Positions 44,390 to 54,700 of a stretch of 64,000 nt of DNA are shown here, one piece after another. The notes below the pieces were generated by a model. That model searched no databases. It was not told the origin of the DNA and saw only the letters and a list, made by a program, of their open reading frames with translations. The position numbers were made by a program, and so were the translations under genes. How positions within the stretch are numbered: position 1 is the first letter of the stretch; each line of letters begins with the position of its first letter. Origin of the DNA: Cytophagales bacterium UBA2561 (GTDB lineage Bacteria > Bacteroidota > Bacteroidia > Cytophagales > Thermoflexibacteraceae); assembly GCA_002340355.1 (NCBI GenBank), contig DDLX01000037.1:136637-200636 (forward strand), in the 5' to 3' direction.

Positions 44390-44887
44390 CTAAATGTGTT
44401 TGTCTAATTGCAAAATTTCAGTATCATTTAATAAGCTTTCAGCTTTATGAACTTCTTGTTCCGTGCCTTGAATCACGACTAGGTATTTTCCTACTTCAAG
44501 ATGTTTTTGATAAGAAATCACACCATCCTTGCCTACTCCTGCTGCCATTAACGCCCCAAGGATTCCACCACTTGCCGAGCCAATTGAAAACCCACCAACT
44601 GCTCCTACTAGTGCGCCACTCATATATAAAACCCCCAGTCCTGGTACTGTAATCATACTTAATCCCGTCAAAATACCTAAGATACTTCCCAAAACCGCTC
44701 CAATTGCTACGCCTTTCTCCATTGCCTCTTCGCCTGAATGCGTTTCAATATGATTTTCAACAATATCTGCCTTACCAATAATCGAAATTTTATTCAAGTC
44801 GAAGGCTTCTTTCTCAAGCTTTTGTACTGCCTCAATCGCCTTATCATGAGTATGATAAACTCCTACAGTTGCGTTTAAGTTTTCCAT
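44390..44887 (-). CDS. General-stress-type membrane protein (YflT/DUF1269-like)
   Basis: 165 residues. N-terminal ferredoxin-like alpha/beta part (NATVGVYHTHDKAIEAVQKLEK), a glycine-rich double membrane hairpin (about 60-120, GAVLGSILGILTGLSMI ... GALVGAVGGFSIGS) and a C-terminal alpha/beta segment (KYLVVIQGTEQEV). This arrangement is that of heat- or stress-induced YflT/GsiB-neighbour proteins and low-temperature-induced proteins. Function unclear. Has its own terminator. Confidence 0.7.
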   Translation of the reverse strand: MENLNATVGVYHTHDKAIEAVQKLEKEAFDLNKISIIGKADIVENHIETHSGEEAMEKGVAIGAVLGSILGILTGLSMITVPGLGVLYMSGALVGAVGGFSIGSASGGILGALMAAGVGKDGVISYQKHLEVGKYLVVIQGTEQEVHKAESLLNDTEILQLDKHI

Positions 44888-45003
44888 ATTTTCTAAGTAG
44901 TTTATGGGTAATAAGTTTTCTGAATTTTGGAAAAAATACCACGTATTTGCACAATTTTAGTTTTCTTTCCTATTTATAAAAACGAAAAAATACAAGGCAA
45001 GTT

Positions 45004-46113
45004 TTAGAATCTTTCATAAAACTGAGTAATAACTTTTGCAACTATTTTTACCTGATTTTCAGTCAGTCCAGGGTACATTGGTAAGCTCAAAACTGTTTTT
45101 GCCATTTCTTCAGCAATTGGGAAATCTCCCTCCTCAAAATTCGAACTTTGGTAAGCCTCCTGCAAATGTGTAGGTACAGGATAATGAATCAAAGTACCTA
45201 TTCCTTTTTCATGTAAAAATGCCTGTAATTTATCTCTAAATCTGGTTCGAATAACATACAAATGATAAGAATGAGTTGCCTTTTCAGCAGTTATTGGAAG
45301 TACCAAATCACCTATATTTTTCAGATAATTATCATAATATTTTGCAATTTGTTGGCGTTCAGCCGTCCACTTTTCAATAAATGAAAGCTTCAAGTTTAAT
45401 AAACCTGCTTGTAATTCATCCAGCCGTGAGTTAATTCCTTGTACTTCATTATAATATTTTGCTTGTGAACCATAATTTCGGTAAGTTTTGGCTTTTAAGG
45501 CTAAATTTTCGTCATTTGTAGTAATTGCGCCCGCATCACCATACGCCCCAAAGTTTTTCCCCGGATAAAAACTTGTCCCATTTACATCCCCAAAACTTCC
45601 CGTCAATTGTCCATCATATTGAGCAAAATGAGCCTGAGCATTATCCTCTACAATTTTCAAATCATATTTTTGGGCAATTTCCTGAACAGCAGTCATTTCA
45701 CAGGCTTGTCCATACAAATGAACAGGCATAATTGCCTTTGTCTTTGGAGTAATTGCCGATTCAATTAAATCAGGATTAAGATTATAAGTTTCCCAACGAG
45801 GCTCAACAAAAACAGGAGTTGCTCCTGCATAAGAAACCGCCAAAACCGAAGCAATGTAGGTATTCGAAGGAACAATCACTTCATCACCTTCACCAATATC
45901 CAAAACCCGAAGGGAAATATGTAAAGCATCCAGTCCATTGGCTACACCGACAACATAATTGACTTGAGTTGCTTGGGCATAATTTTGTTCAAAACTTCGG
46001 ACATCTTTGCCTAAAACATACCAATGCGAATCAAAAAATTTCTCAAATTGGGAAAGAGCGTCTGCCCGAAGTTCCCGATTCATGGCATCAAACGATAAAA
46101 AAGGAATTTTCAT
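45004..46113 (-). CDS. DegT/DnrJ/EryC1-family sugar aminotransferase
   Basis: 369 residues. PLP-dependent transamination of keto-sugar nucleotides for surface glycans. Features: VGVANGLDALHISLR near 57, VIVPSNTYIASVLAV near 83, EDNAQAHFA near 155 and the PLP lysine in SFYPGKNFGAYGDAGAI near 180, then INSRLDELQAGLL. The overall look is closest to dTDP-3-amino-3,6-dideoxyhexose aminotransferases (FdtB/QdtB type), but no dTDP-sugar gene is near to confirm this. Confidence 0.88.
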   Translation of the reverse strand: MKIPFLSFDAMNRELRADALSQFEKFFDSHWYVLGKDVRSFEQNYAQATQVNYVVGVANGLDALHISLRVLDIGEGDEVIVPSNTYIASVLAVSYAGATPVFVEPRWETYNLNPDLIESAITPKTKAIMPVHLYGQACEMTAVQEIAQKYDLKIVEDNAQAHFAQYDGQLTGSFGDVNGTSFYPGKNFGAYGDAGAITTNDENLALKAKTYRNYGSQAKYYNEVQGINSRLDELQAGLLNLKLSFIEKWTAERQQIAKYYDNYLKNIGDLVLPITAEKATHSYHLYVIRTRFRDKLQAFLHEKGIGTLIHYPVPTHLQEAYQSSNFEEGDFPIAEEMAKTVLSLPMYPGLTENQVKIVAKVITQFYERF

Positions 46114-46266
46114 GAGGTGTTTTTTTAGTCCTAAATAGTTAGTCTATCGAAATTCAAGTGATAAATCTATCTGAAATATACTGATTACCTGAATTTATAT
46201 AACTTATTTGCTTTTAGAAAGTTACCTTGTTTCAATACTTAATACTACTTACAAAAAAAGACAACA

Positions 46267-46782
46267 ATGATATTAGAAAATCAATGGCTCAAGTTACGTC
46301 CTTTGGAGGCAAGCGACCAAGAAACTTTAGTAAAATTGGCAAATAATCACAAAATTTGGCTCAATACGAGTGATAGTTTTCCACATCCTTACACACACAA
46401 AGATGCCAAAGATTATTTGGAAGCCACAAAAGAGGAAAATCCAATTCTTACGTTTGCCATTATTTATCAAAACCAGTTTGCAGGTATAATCGGTTTTAAA
46501 AAACAAGACAATCTTTACCGAAAATCTTTAGAGATTGGTTATTGGACTGGTGAACCATTCTGGGGGAAAAATATTACACCGCAAGCTGTAGAATTAATTA
46601 CACCATATGGTTTTAGTTTGGGGTATAATCGAATTTTTGGCTGTGTTTATGAATACAATCCTGCTTCCATGCGGGTGCTGGAAAAGGCTGGCTATCAGAA
46701 GGAAGGCATTGCTCGAAAAGCCGTTTTTAAGAACAATGCCTGCTGGGACGAACACCGTTACGCCCGACTAAATACCGATTAA
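46267..46782 (+). CDS. GNAT acetyltransferase, RimJ/RimL-like
   Basis: 171 residues, a single GNAT domain. The acetyl-CoA binding region reads SLEIGYWTGEPFWGKNITPQAV near 95-117 and NPASMRVLEKAGYQKEG near 133-150, both standard for the RimJ/RimL subgroup that acetylates N-termini or small amines. Cytoplasmic. Convergent with the type IIG enzyme gene (8-bp gap). Substrate unknown. Confidence 0.88.
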   Translation: MILENQWLKLRPLEASDQETLVKLANNHKIWLNTSDSFPHPYTHKDAKDYLEATKEENPILTFAIIYQNQFAGIIGFKKQDNLYRKSLEIGYWTGEPFWGKNITPQAVELITPYGFSLGYNRIFGCVYEYNPASMRVLEKAGYQKEGIARKAVFKNNACWDEHRYARLNTD

Positions 46783-46790
46783 AAAAAGAA

Positions 46791-49700
46791 TTAAATTGAG
46801 CTTTCAATCAACTTTATTTCGGCTTCGGTCAAGTCATACAATTTATAAACCATTTTATTGATTTCCGAATCCGTTTTATTAATTTCAGTTTGAAGTTTTT
46901 GGGCTTTACTTTTTTCGGTTTCAAAGAAATCTATCCAATCACTTTCTTCGGATAATGACCATTTAATTTTGGCTTTTCGGAGTTCCTTAGAGAAGTCTTG
47001 AAAACGGAGTTCATGCCAATTTTGGAGTTTTTTACTCATTTTTTTCAATGGAAAATGACTTTGTAAAATTTTCAGAAATTTAGTCGTAACTTTTTGTAAA
47101 TCAGTATTTAAAATCAAAATCCTATCCACTTTTGTAATGAATAGTTTTTGTTCTGTATTCGAAGCTTTAGGAATTGGTAAAATATTGATATATATAATTT
47201 TTACCTGTGCAAAAGTTTTTCCTTCTTCATTGATTTTAGTAAAATAAATATACTTTGATACACTACTATTAATAATAGAAATTATAAATTTTATATCAAA
47301 GTTTGGATTAATTATTTGTCCATTATGTACTGTATCAAGCGTATAAAATTGCTCAGTATCTAATGTACAAATAGGATAACTACCTGTTTGTCGAAGCAGT
47401 ATTTTAGACTGATTTTCAAATATTTCGGGTTTTCGTGGACGATGCAATTTAGTCGTGTCATATTTAATATAAGTCTGATTCCAGCTTAATAAATAACGAT
47501 TAAAATCACTTCCTGTAACTACTTTTTTAGCATTAGTTTCGGTTTTGTCAAAAGTCAAATATAACTTGTTGTTCCCTGTAATAATTCCTTGTTTAAAATT
47601 TACAATATCAGATAAAATAATTTTATTATTAAACAATTTAAACAAGATTTCTGTATTAGCACTAACTGAGAATTCATACATTGGTGCTAAAAATGTCTCT
47701 TGGTCAAACTCAAACTCTTGATAAACCGAATTTATAAAATCCTGAATTTTAGATACATAAATTGATTTTCTGGAAAGAGTTGGTGGCTTACTTAAAACCA
47801 AAATAATTGAATCTACTACGGCATCTTCAAAAATTTTGTAATTTTCAAAGTCCACAAGGTATTGAATTTGAGTATTTTGCAAAATATACTTTCTAGCCTC
47901 AGCATAATATTGATTTCTCAACAAAGTATAAGGCGTAATAAAAGTAAGAAACCCGTCTTGGTTTAATAAGTTAATTCCTTGTTCATAAAAAATTGGATAA
48001 AGATTCATTCGTCCAAAAGCAGACTGATATTTTTGCTCAAAGAAAGTTTTATGATGTAGTAAAATATGTTCTGTCGGTACATACGGCGGATTTCCAATCA
48101 CAATATCAAACCCACCATTTTGCATTATTTCAGGAAATTCGGTTTTCCAATCAAAAGCTTTTTCACCTGCAAACTCGGGGTCATCAATTAGGGAATTTCC
48201 ACATTTAATATTTTGGGACAAATGCGCTAAAGACTCTTTACGATGTAAGGTTTTGAGCCATAATGAAAGTTTTGTAATCTCAACACTTTCTGCATTCAAA
48301 TCGACACCAAACAAATTATCTAAAATAACCTTCTTTTTGAGCCTCACCATTTCGAGCGAAGAAAAATCTCTTTCCTTATCTGTTAAAAGGCGGATATTTT
48401 TGTGAATTGCCAAATGTTGATGCACCAAAAAATTAAAAACTTCTGCCAAAAATGCCCCCGACCCACAAGCAGGGTCAAGAATTTTGACTGATTCCAGTAC
48501 TTTCAAATATTGCTCATAAAACTGCAAATGAATTTTTATACTTGAACTATCTTCTTCTAAATCAGGAAGTTCTAAAATATTCATTTCTTGAAGTAAATGC
48601 TCTTCTTGCATTGCCAGCCAACCGCCTACCGACTTTTCGACCATGTATTTGGTGATAAAATCGGGGGTGTAAAAAATACCATCTTGTTTACGTTTCGAGG
48701 AAGAATCTTGAGCAGTAATTTCCTGTTTGAGTTGCTCAATATCCGTAATTGATTGCTCAAAAATATTCCCTAAAATCGTAACATCTAATTGTGTACTGAA
48801 ATCATATTTTTGAATAAATTGAGATAAATTTTGCATTATCGGATTATCAATCACCAAAGACTGCAAAAAATTATCCGTTTCAAACAATCCACCATTGAAA
48901 GTTGGAATATCTTTCGGTGGATACCCTTTGTTTAAGGCAGAAAATAAGCTTTTGAGTTCTTGCCAAAATTTATCCGTTCGACCATCAAAAGTTAAATTCA
49001 GAATTTTATCCAAATTATCCAAAACATTACCAACTAATCTATAATCCCGAATAAATCCGATAAATACCAGACGGTCAAGGAGTTTCTGAGTGGCTAAAAG
49101 TAAATCCAATGGATTTTGGGCAGGGTGTTTTTGCCGAAGATGTGCCAACAAAACTTCACGCTGATTTTTGTATTCGCCATAAAATTTTGCAGTAATATCT
49201 TTGCGTTCTTCTGCTTTCTGGTGGTATAATTTCTCAACTACTGATTGTTCATTTTCTTGGAACAAACTATTTCGTCCCAACAAAAAGAAAAACTTGGCAA
49301 GCTGGAAATTTGGAGTTCCTAACAAGTTTGTCTCTAACAATTCCATGATTTGGAAGGACTCGTATCGGGTCATATCTGAGTGATGATACAATCTGATTTC
49401 CAAAAAATTAGAAACAATAATCCACTGGCAAGAACCACCAAATTTTGGGGCATACGCAAAAGCCTGTTCAACGGGAGTTCCTCGAAAATCCTTCCGATTT
49501 TGACGTGTATCCAAACTAATTTTTGAACCTTTCAACTCAATTACGGCTCGAACATCAGGCTCTTTTTGTGAAATCGAAAAATATCCTAATGCACCATCTG
49601 GTGTTTTGCCATCCATCAAGGTTTTCAGTTCGGTTTCCAATTGCCGTAGATTTTCATGAGATTCGTAAGGATACCCTAAAACTTCTCCAAAAAACTTATG

Positions 49701-49886
49701 CAGAAATTCGGCTTGGAGTTGGGTTTCATTTTTAGCGATAACTATCTTATTTTTAATACTTTTCTGCCAATTTTGAATAATTCTTTTCTTTGCTTTCAGT
49801 TCCGAAGGTTTGAAAATATCCAAAACGTTTCCAGCTTTTTTCTGGATGTCTTTATCCGTAAAAATGCGATTTTCTCGATGCCACAT
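46791..49886 (-). CDS. Type IIG restriction enzyme-methyltransferase (Eco57I-like)
   Basis: 1031 residues that combine cutting and modification. N-terminal PD-(D/E)xK nuclease (about 55-120, QAEFLHKFFGE, TPDGALGYF, VRAVIELKGS); helical connector; N6-adenine methyltransferase with motif X region FYTPDFITKYMV, motif I DPACGSGAFLAEVF and motif IV GNPPYVPTE near 600; C-terminal target-recognition part of TaqI/Eco57I type (about 760-930) and a final coiled-coil segment. Such single-gene systems need no separate methylase. The frame is intact. It stands about 4 kb from the Gabija locus with housekeeping genes between. Confidence 0.88.
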   Translation of the reverse strand: MWHRENRIFTDKDIQKKAGNVLDIFKPSELKAKKRIIQNWQKSIKNKIVIAKNETQLQAEFLHKFFGEVLGYPYESHENLRQLETELKTLMDGKTPDGALGYFSISQKEPDVRAVIELKGSKISLDTRQNRKDFRGTPVEQAFAYAPKFGGSCQWIIVSNFLEIRLYHHSDMTRYESFQIMELLETNLLGTPNFQLAKFFFLLGRNSLFQENEQSVVEKLYHQKAEERKDITAKFYGEYKNQREVLLAHLRQKHPAQNPLDLLLATQKLLDRLVFIGFIRDYRLVGNVLDNLDKILNLTFDGRTDKFWQELKSLFSALNKGYPPKDIPTFNGGLFETDNFLQSLVIDNPIMQNLSQFIQKYDFSTQLDVTILGNIFEQSITDIEQLKQEITAQDSSSKRKQDGIFYTPDFITKYMVEKSVGGWLAMQEEHLLQEMNILELPDLEEDSSSIKIHLQFYEQYLKVLESVKILDPACGSGAFLAEVFNFLVHQHLAIHKNIRLLTDKERDFSSLEMVRLKKKVILDNLFGVDLNAESVEITKLSLWLKTLHRKESLAHLSQNIKCGNSLIDDPEFAGEKAFDWKTEFPEIMQNGGFDIVIGNPPYVPTEHILLHHKTFFEQKYQSAFGRMNLYPIFYEQGINLLNQDGFLTFITPYTLLRNQYYAEARKYILQNTQIQYLVDFENYKIFEDAVVDSIILVLSKPPTLSRKSIYVSKIQDFINSVYQEFEFDQETFLAPMYEFSVSANTEILFKLFNNKIILSDIVNFKQGIITGNNKLYLTFDKTETNAKKVVTGSDFNRYLLSWNQTYIKYDTTKLHRPRKPEIFENQSKILLRQTGSYPICTLDTEQFYTLDTVHNGQIINPNFDIKFIISIINSSVSKYIYFTKINEEGKTFAQVKIIYINILPIPKASNTEQKLFITKVDRILILNTDLQKVTTKFLKILQSHFPLKKMSKKLQNWHELRFQDFSKELRKAKIKWSLSEESDWIDFFETEKSKAQKLQTEINKTDSEINKMVYKLYDLTEAEIKLIESSI

Positions 49887-49917
49887 AAGTCGTATTTATT
49901 CAGAAGAATATTAAAAA

Positions 49918-50823
49918 TTAACTTAAAAGTTGCCCAATCCCAAAAGTAAGTACAAACGCTAAAGTGGTCAAAGCCATTTGTTTCAGATAAGGATCAAGTG
50001 TCTGAGGTTCAGTAAATTGATGTACAGCTTTGGCATTTTTCAAAAATAAAGGCAAAGTAATTAAAAACAAAAACTGTCCAATACCAGAAAAATTCAACCA
50101 CACAAATCCAACTCCGCAAAGTACTCCTAAAATCAATAAAGTCCAATGATAAAGTACGGCATTCTTGCGTCCAATTCGTACAGGAATAGAGAATTTTCCC
50201 GCTTTTTTATCGGATTCAATATCTCGTATATTATTGATATTCAGTACAGCTACCGAAAAAAGTCCACAAGCCGAAGCAGGTAAAACTAAATCATAAGAAA
50301 AAGTTTGGGTATGCAAAAAATACGTTCCCAAAACTCCTACCCAACCAAAAAAAATCAGCACCGAAATGTCCCCAAATCCTGCATAACCATAAGGTTTTGC
50401 TCCAGCTGTATAGGTAATCGCCGCAATAATGGCTAAAATTCCCAGTCCTAAAAATTTGAGAAATAAGCCCAAATCACTATCCTTAAAAGCGACCCAAAGC
50501 AAGCCCAATCCCGAAATCAATGATAAAAATACGAAGATAATCAAGGCATTACGCATCGATTTGGAAGAAATAGCACCTGACTGGACTGCTCTTTGAGGTC
50601 CTTTTCGGTCGGCACTATCTGCACCATGTATGGAATCACCATAATCATTTGCTAAATTGGATAAAATCTGCAAAAAAATCGTGGTTAAAACACATAATAT
50701 AAAAACCCAAAGTTGGAAGTTTTGGTGTGCTATTGCCAAAAAACTACCCATTAAAATACTCGCCAAGGCTAAAGGAAGTGTTCGCAATCGAAATGCGGAG
50801 AGCCAATTTTTGAAAGTTGCCAT
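49918..50823 (-). CDS. menA: 1,4-dihydroxy-2-naphthoate polyprenyltransferase
   Basis: 301 residues, UbiA-family membrane prenyltransferase with about eight helices. The first Asp-rich motif NDYGDSIHGAD near 58-68 and the second NNIRDIESDKKAGK near 193 bind the Mg-polyprenyl diphosphate. Attaches the isoprenoid tail in menaquinone synthesis. The N-terminus (FKNWLSAFRLRTLPLALASI) is typical of MenA. No other men genes in the window. Confidence 0.93.
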   Translation of the reverse strand: MATFKNWLSAFRLRTLPLALASILMGSFLAIAHQNFQLWVFILCVLTTIFLQILSNLANDYGDSIHGADSADRKGPQRAVQSGAISSKSMRNALIIFVFLSLISGLGLLWVAFKDSDLGLFLKFLGLGILAIIAAITYTAGAKPYGYAGFGDISVLIFFGWVGVLGTYFLHTQTFSYDLVLPASACGLFSVAVLNINNIRDIESDKKAGKFSIPVRIGRKNAVLYHWTLLILGVLCGVGFVWLNFSGIGQFLFLITLPLFLKNAKAVHQFTEPQTLDPYLKQMALTTLAFVLTFGIGQLLS

Positions 50824-50910
50824 CTTTTTTAAGTATGAAATTTTGACAAAAAAATATTTTAAGATTTGAATTTTAGTTAGATGCTTTTTTGATTATCAAA
50901 AACAAATAAA

Positions 50911-50936
50911 CCCGTAAAAACAAATGTCTTTACGGG
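50911..50936 (-). terminator. Terminator downstream of the tamB operon
   Basis: 8-bp stem CCCGTAAA (50911-50918) with TTTACGGG (50929-50936); the left flank (50896-50910) is A-rich and reads as a U-rich tail on the minus strand. Confidence 0.75.
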
Positions 50937-50940
50937 CGTA

Positions 50941-51031
50941 CCAGCCTAAAAAAAGTTACTGGCGGAGGCTTGATTGGTTAATCAGTTGTCTGTTTGAATC
51001 GAACAGTTCCGCTTTAAAACTCGTTTTAAGC
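50941..51031 (-). ncRNA. Structured element (three-way junction plus hairpins) before the terminator
   Basis: Between the end of the tamB operon and its terminator. A closing stem (50962-50966 with 51008-51012) encloses two arms: TGATT-GGTT-AATCA (50971-50984) and CTGTT with AACAG around a 7-nt loop (50990-51006). A hairpin GCTTTAAAAC/GTTTTAAGC (51011-51031) and a CCAG/CTGG pair (50941-50944 with 50959-50962) flank it. It looks like a folded RNA, either a 3' UTR element or a processed small RNA. I do not recognise it. Strand is inferred from the terminator. Confidence 0.4.
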
Positions 51032-51088
51032 TAAGACTAAGTTAAGGAAAAGTGTTAAAAAAAACAATATTTAAACTAAGGCTTCGTT

Positions 51089-51709
51089 TTATTTGTTGTT
51101 TTTTATCTTTTTTAACATTGCAGGTATGCCTACCAAAAAAGTTTGGTATGGAACTTTATCTTTATGATAAAACTGAATGTTAAATACTTGAAGCTGCGTA
51201 CTATCCTGATTTCGTTGTAATAATTTTCGTTCTCCATTTGGGGAAACGCTATAATACGCTGAATTTAATAAATCAATAATATAACGATGTCGATGTTGTA
51301 CTTTTAGCGTATCTTCTTTCCCTACTCGAAAAAGATATTTTCCATCTTCCATTTCAACCTTTTGTCCATCAGGTTGTCCGTATTTAATCGTAACTCTACC
51401 TTTGTAACCCTCTGGAATTAAGCAAATAAACTCATCTTCATAAACATATTCGTTCATTCCAAAGTACCCTAACATCGCTAAGGGACATAACACCATAAAC
51501 CCAATTTGCCAAAAAATAGAGTATTGAATACTCATCAAACGGGGAGCAATAGTGATAAAAAGGACTCCTGAAATGAGCATCCACATCGGAATAGGAACAC
51601 CTTGTCCTGCAAATGGAAACCAAATCCCACCAAAGATAATAAGGAAAGCTCCAAATGCACCAATGGGAGTTTTTAGTATTTTTTTTAAATTTTCTATTAA
51701 TTTATCCAT
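51089..51709 (-). CDS. Membrane protein of unknown function, downstream of tamB
   Basis: 206 residues. Three hydrophobic helices in the N-terminal 85 residues (about 15-33, 38-58, 63-82), then a soluble beta-rich domain starting ICLIPEGYKGRVTIKYGQPDG, which recalls DUF6843-type domains, although I am not sure. Begins 4 bp after the tamB stop, so it is probably translated with it. May help envelope assembly, but that is guesswork from position. Confidence 0.6.
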   Translation of the reverse strand: MDKLIENLKKILKTPIGAFGAFLIIFGGIWFPFAGQGVPIPMWMLISGVLFITIAPRLMSIQYSIFWQIGFMVLCPLAMLGYFGMNEYVYEDEFICLIPEGYKGRVTIKYGQPDGQKVEMEDGKYLFRVGKEDTLKVQHRHRYIIDLLNSAYYSVSPNGERKLLQRNQDSTQLQVFNIQFYHKDKVPYQTFLVGIPAMLKKIKNNK

Positions 51710-51713
51710 TTTT

Positions 51714-54700
51714 TTATGGGTTTGTTTTAGCTTTTGCTTTTTGTTCTTTTTTCTTTTGATTTCGGAATAAATCCATCGGCGAATTAAAGGACTTCGTCAT
51801 TAAAATACTTGTCCCAGTCGTAGAATTATTTCGTAATCCTGCATTAAAAGTTGCAGTCGAATTCTTATGATACATTTTTAATTTGAATTGTCCATTTTTG
51901 GTTAATAAATATTCTAATGTCCAGTTTCCGATAATACTAGCAGGATCGGTTTCATTCTCCATATTTGTAAATCCTCCGTCTCTTGTAATTCGCATCCGTC
52001 CGCCAAGTAAAGAATAAGAAAACCGTAACTGAAAGGTTTTCAGGGCTTCCGAATCAAAACCACCTAAATCTAAACCAATTTCTAAACGATCATCTACTTG
52101 TGAAAGCCAACCACTTAATTGATTAGAAAGCAGTTCGCTCACACTTCCGCCAGCCGAAGAACCCATACTTGAGAAAGCATTTTCAGCAGAAAATCGCTGT
52201 AAAGCAATCAAACTAAAAACCTGTTTTGCCAATTCTTGATCATCACTTTGTAGTCGAGATTGAAAAGCCTGAATATAATTTCCTAATGGAATCGATTGAT
52301 TTCCAGTTGAAATAGTGCGGGGATAATCCAAAATATCAATACTAAATCCAATATCAGGAGCGAGTAATTCACCTGTAACCAATAAGCCTACCTCAACCTC
52401 ATATTTTCGCCGTAAAGAGGGGTGATTCAATAAATCGGTTTGATCTTCAGTAATAATTCCGCTCAAAATCGGCGTAATTAAAGCCAACTGATTATACAGA
52501 GCTTTAATATTTAACACCCCACTAAAAGGGTCACCAGTCCATGTAATCGAACTTCCTCTTCCTACCTTAAACTCCTTGTTTATCAGGTTCATAAAGGTAA
52601 AATTATACGCCCCTTCGACAATTTCAATTTCACCTAACATCTTGAAATCTCCCTTCGTATCAATTCCTACTGAAATCGAACCCTGTCCCCGTCCCCGCAT
52701 AATATCGCCTGCACTTTCATCAAAAATAACGGCACAATAGGCATCAGGTGTAACATTGACATTAAACTTCATTTGAAGGCGTAAATCTCCAGACTCTTCA
52801 TTTGTATTATTCAAAGAATCCTTCTCTTCATTTTCTTTAGCTTCTACAAATTTAATAAAGCCTCCACTCGTCTCTTCTACGTCTGCATAACCATCCAAAG
52901 GAATATATAACTCCGTATCTTTTTCAGTAGTTACATCTGCCGAAATCGTAATATCTGTCAACGACCCAAAAACTTCAAAATTTCCTGTCATATTTGCTGT
53001 TCCGTAATAAATTTCTTCATCGGAACGCTCCGTATTTAGGACTTGAAACCTATCCATTTCACCCTCAATCTGAATCAAGAAATTTTCAAATCCATCGTGA
53101 TAAATACCACCCGAAACTTCGGCTAAATCACTTTCTTCATCAAAAACAATGAAATTATTAACCACAATTGCATCTTCTCGAAAAATGATTTCATCATCAT
53201 CAAAAGCATAGGTCGTATTTAATAAATCAATTCGACAACGAGCATCGTTTAACTTAATTTTTCCATCTAAAATTGGGGTCGAAGGAGTTCCTTTTATATT
53301 AATTTTGCCTGACATATTGCCCTCAAAATCAGATATATTACCTACGGTAAAAGGTTGAGCAATTTCTAAATCAGTTTCTAATAATTGGATAGCTATATTG
53401 AGGGCATCTTCTTCTTTAGTTGGCGAAATATCACCACTAACCCGAACCATATGTGCTCCATTTCGCTGCAAATCAGCATTCATATGAAGTGCTTGTTTTC
53501 GATTGTTCCAAGTCAACAGCCCACTCAAATCTCCAATCATAAAATCATCATAATGTAGGTCAGAAAGATGAATCATACTTCCGACCACTGGACTTTTATA
53601 CACATTCTTAACCGTAGCACTTCCATTGAGCATTCCAGCAATGTTCATTCCCAACAAATTATTGAATAGTCCCAGCTCTAAGTCTTGGATACTAACTTTC
53701 AAAGTATGTTCTGGATTTTCGGAAATATTCCCTTCGATATCGAAGAGATGCTTACCATTAGAGAAGGATAAATTTTTAATATTTACTTGATTACCCAAAA
53801 TAGTAATTTGCGTAGAATCGGGATTCTTCCATTCCTGACCAACTAAGAAAAATAAGGACTCTCGTAAATCCAATCGATATCCCGAACTATCCAATAAATG
53901 CACTTCACCATTTAGATTAATGTGATCTTCAGAATTGCTATCATTGATATCGGTTTGAAAAACTATTTTTTGATTTAGAACGTGAGCCTCAGCACTAAAA
54001 GCCTCAGTTTGAATAACATCAGAAAAATATTGGTGAGTAGAAGCTATATTAATATCAATATTTGCTTTCTCTTCATTTTCATTTTTTCCAACCGAAAATA
54101 CCATATTCGATTGATAAATTTTTGTATCGTCATAATTTAGTGTATCTATGACCCCCGTCATGGTGGCATATGTTCGAAAATCTCGGCTAAAGTGTCCTGA
54201 AAATCGGGTATTTCTTCCTAAATAAAAATTAGGGTCAAAAAGATGTAAGGCGGGATTAATATTTTTTAAAATTATCTCAAAATCAGCTTTATAAGAATTT
54301 TTATCATATTGCTCACGAGAATAAACTGGCTTCTTTTTGTAATAATTTGTTAGGATTTCTTCGTCATTATCCACATATAAAAGACACTCTTTTAAGAGAG
54401 TTAAGTTGTCCATTACAAAACGTTCTAAATTAAACTGTCCATAAAGCTTAGCACTTAAAATATCTGAGTCAAATGTGATAGAACGGTCATTCTCTTGATG
54501 GTCAATTTTAAAAGCAATATCCTTAATCTCAAGGTCTTTATGTTCACTCAAAAAGTAAGTCGAGTCCGCACTTAGTTCAGCATCTATATTTGTTAAGTTA
54601 AAACGGTGTACACTGGCTCGGAAAGCCGTTCTGGCGAAAAGTGGTTGATCTATTAACTTGATTTTATCTAAAAAAGCAGTATCTAAGTCAACTACCAAGC

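Noticed and set aside
46267..49886. GNAT gene and type IIG enzyme as a toxin-type GNAT system
   Set aside because: The GNAT protein is RimJ/RimL-like, is convergent with the enzyme gene, and has no antitoxin partner.
50960..51013. Possible tRNA or tmRNA fragment
   Set aside because: GTTCGATTC on the minus strand resembles a T loop, but the flanking bases do not form a T stem and no acceptor stem or anticodon arm fits. Kept only as an unknown structured element.
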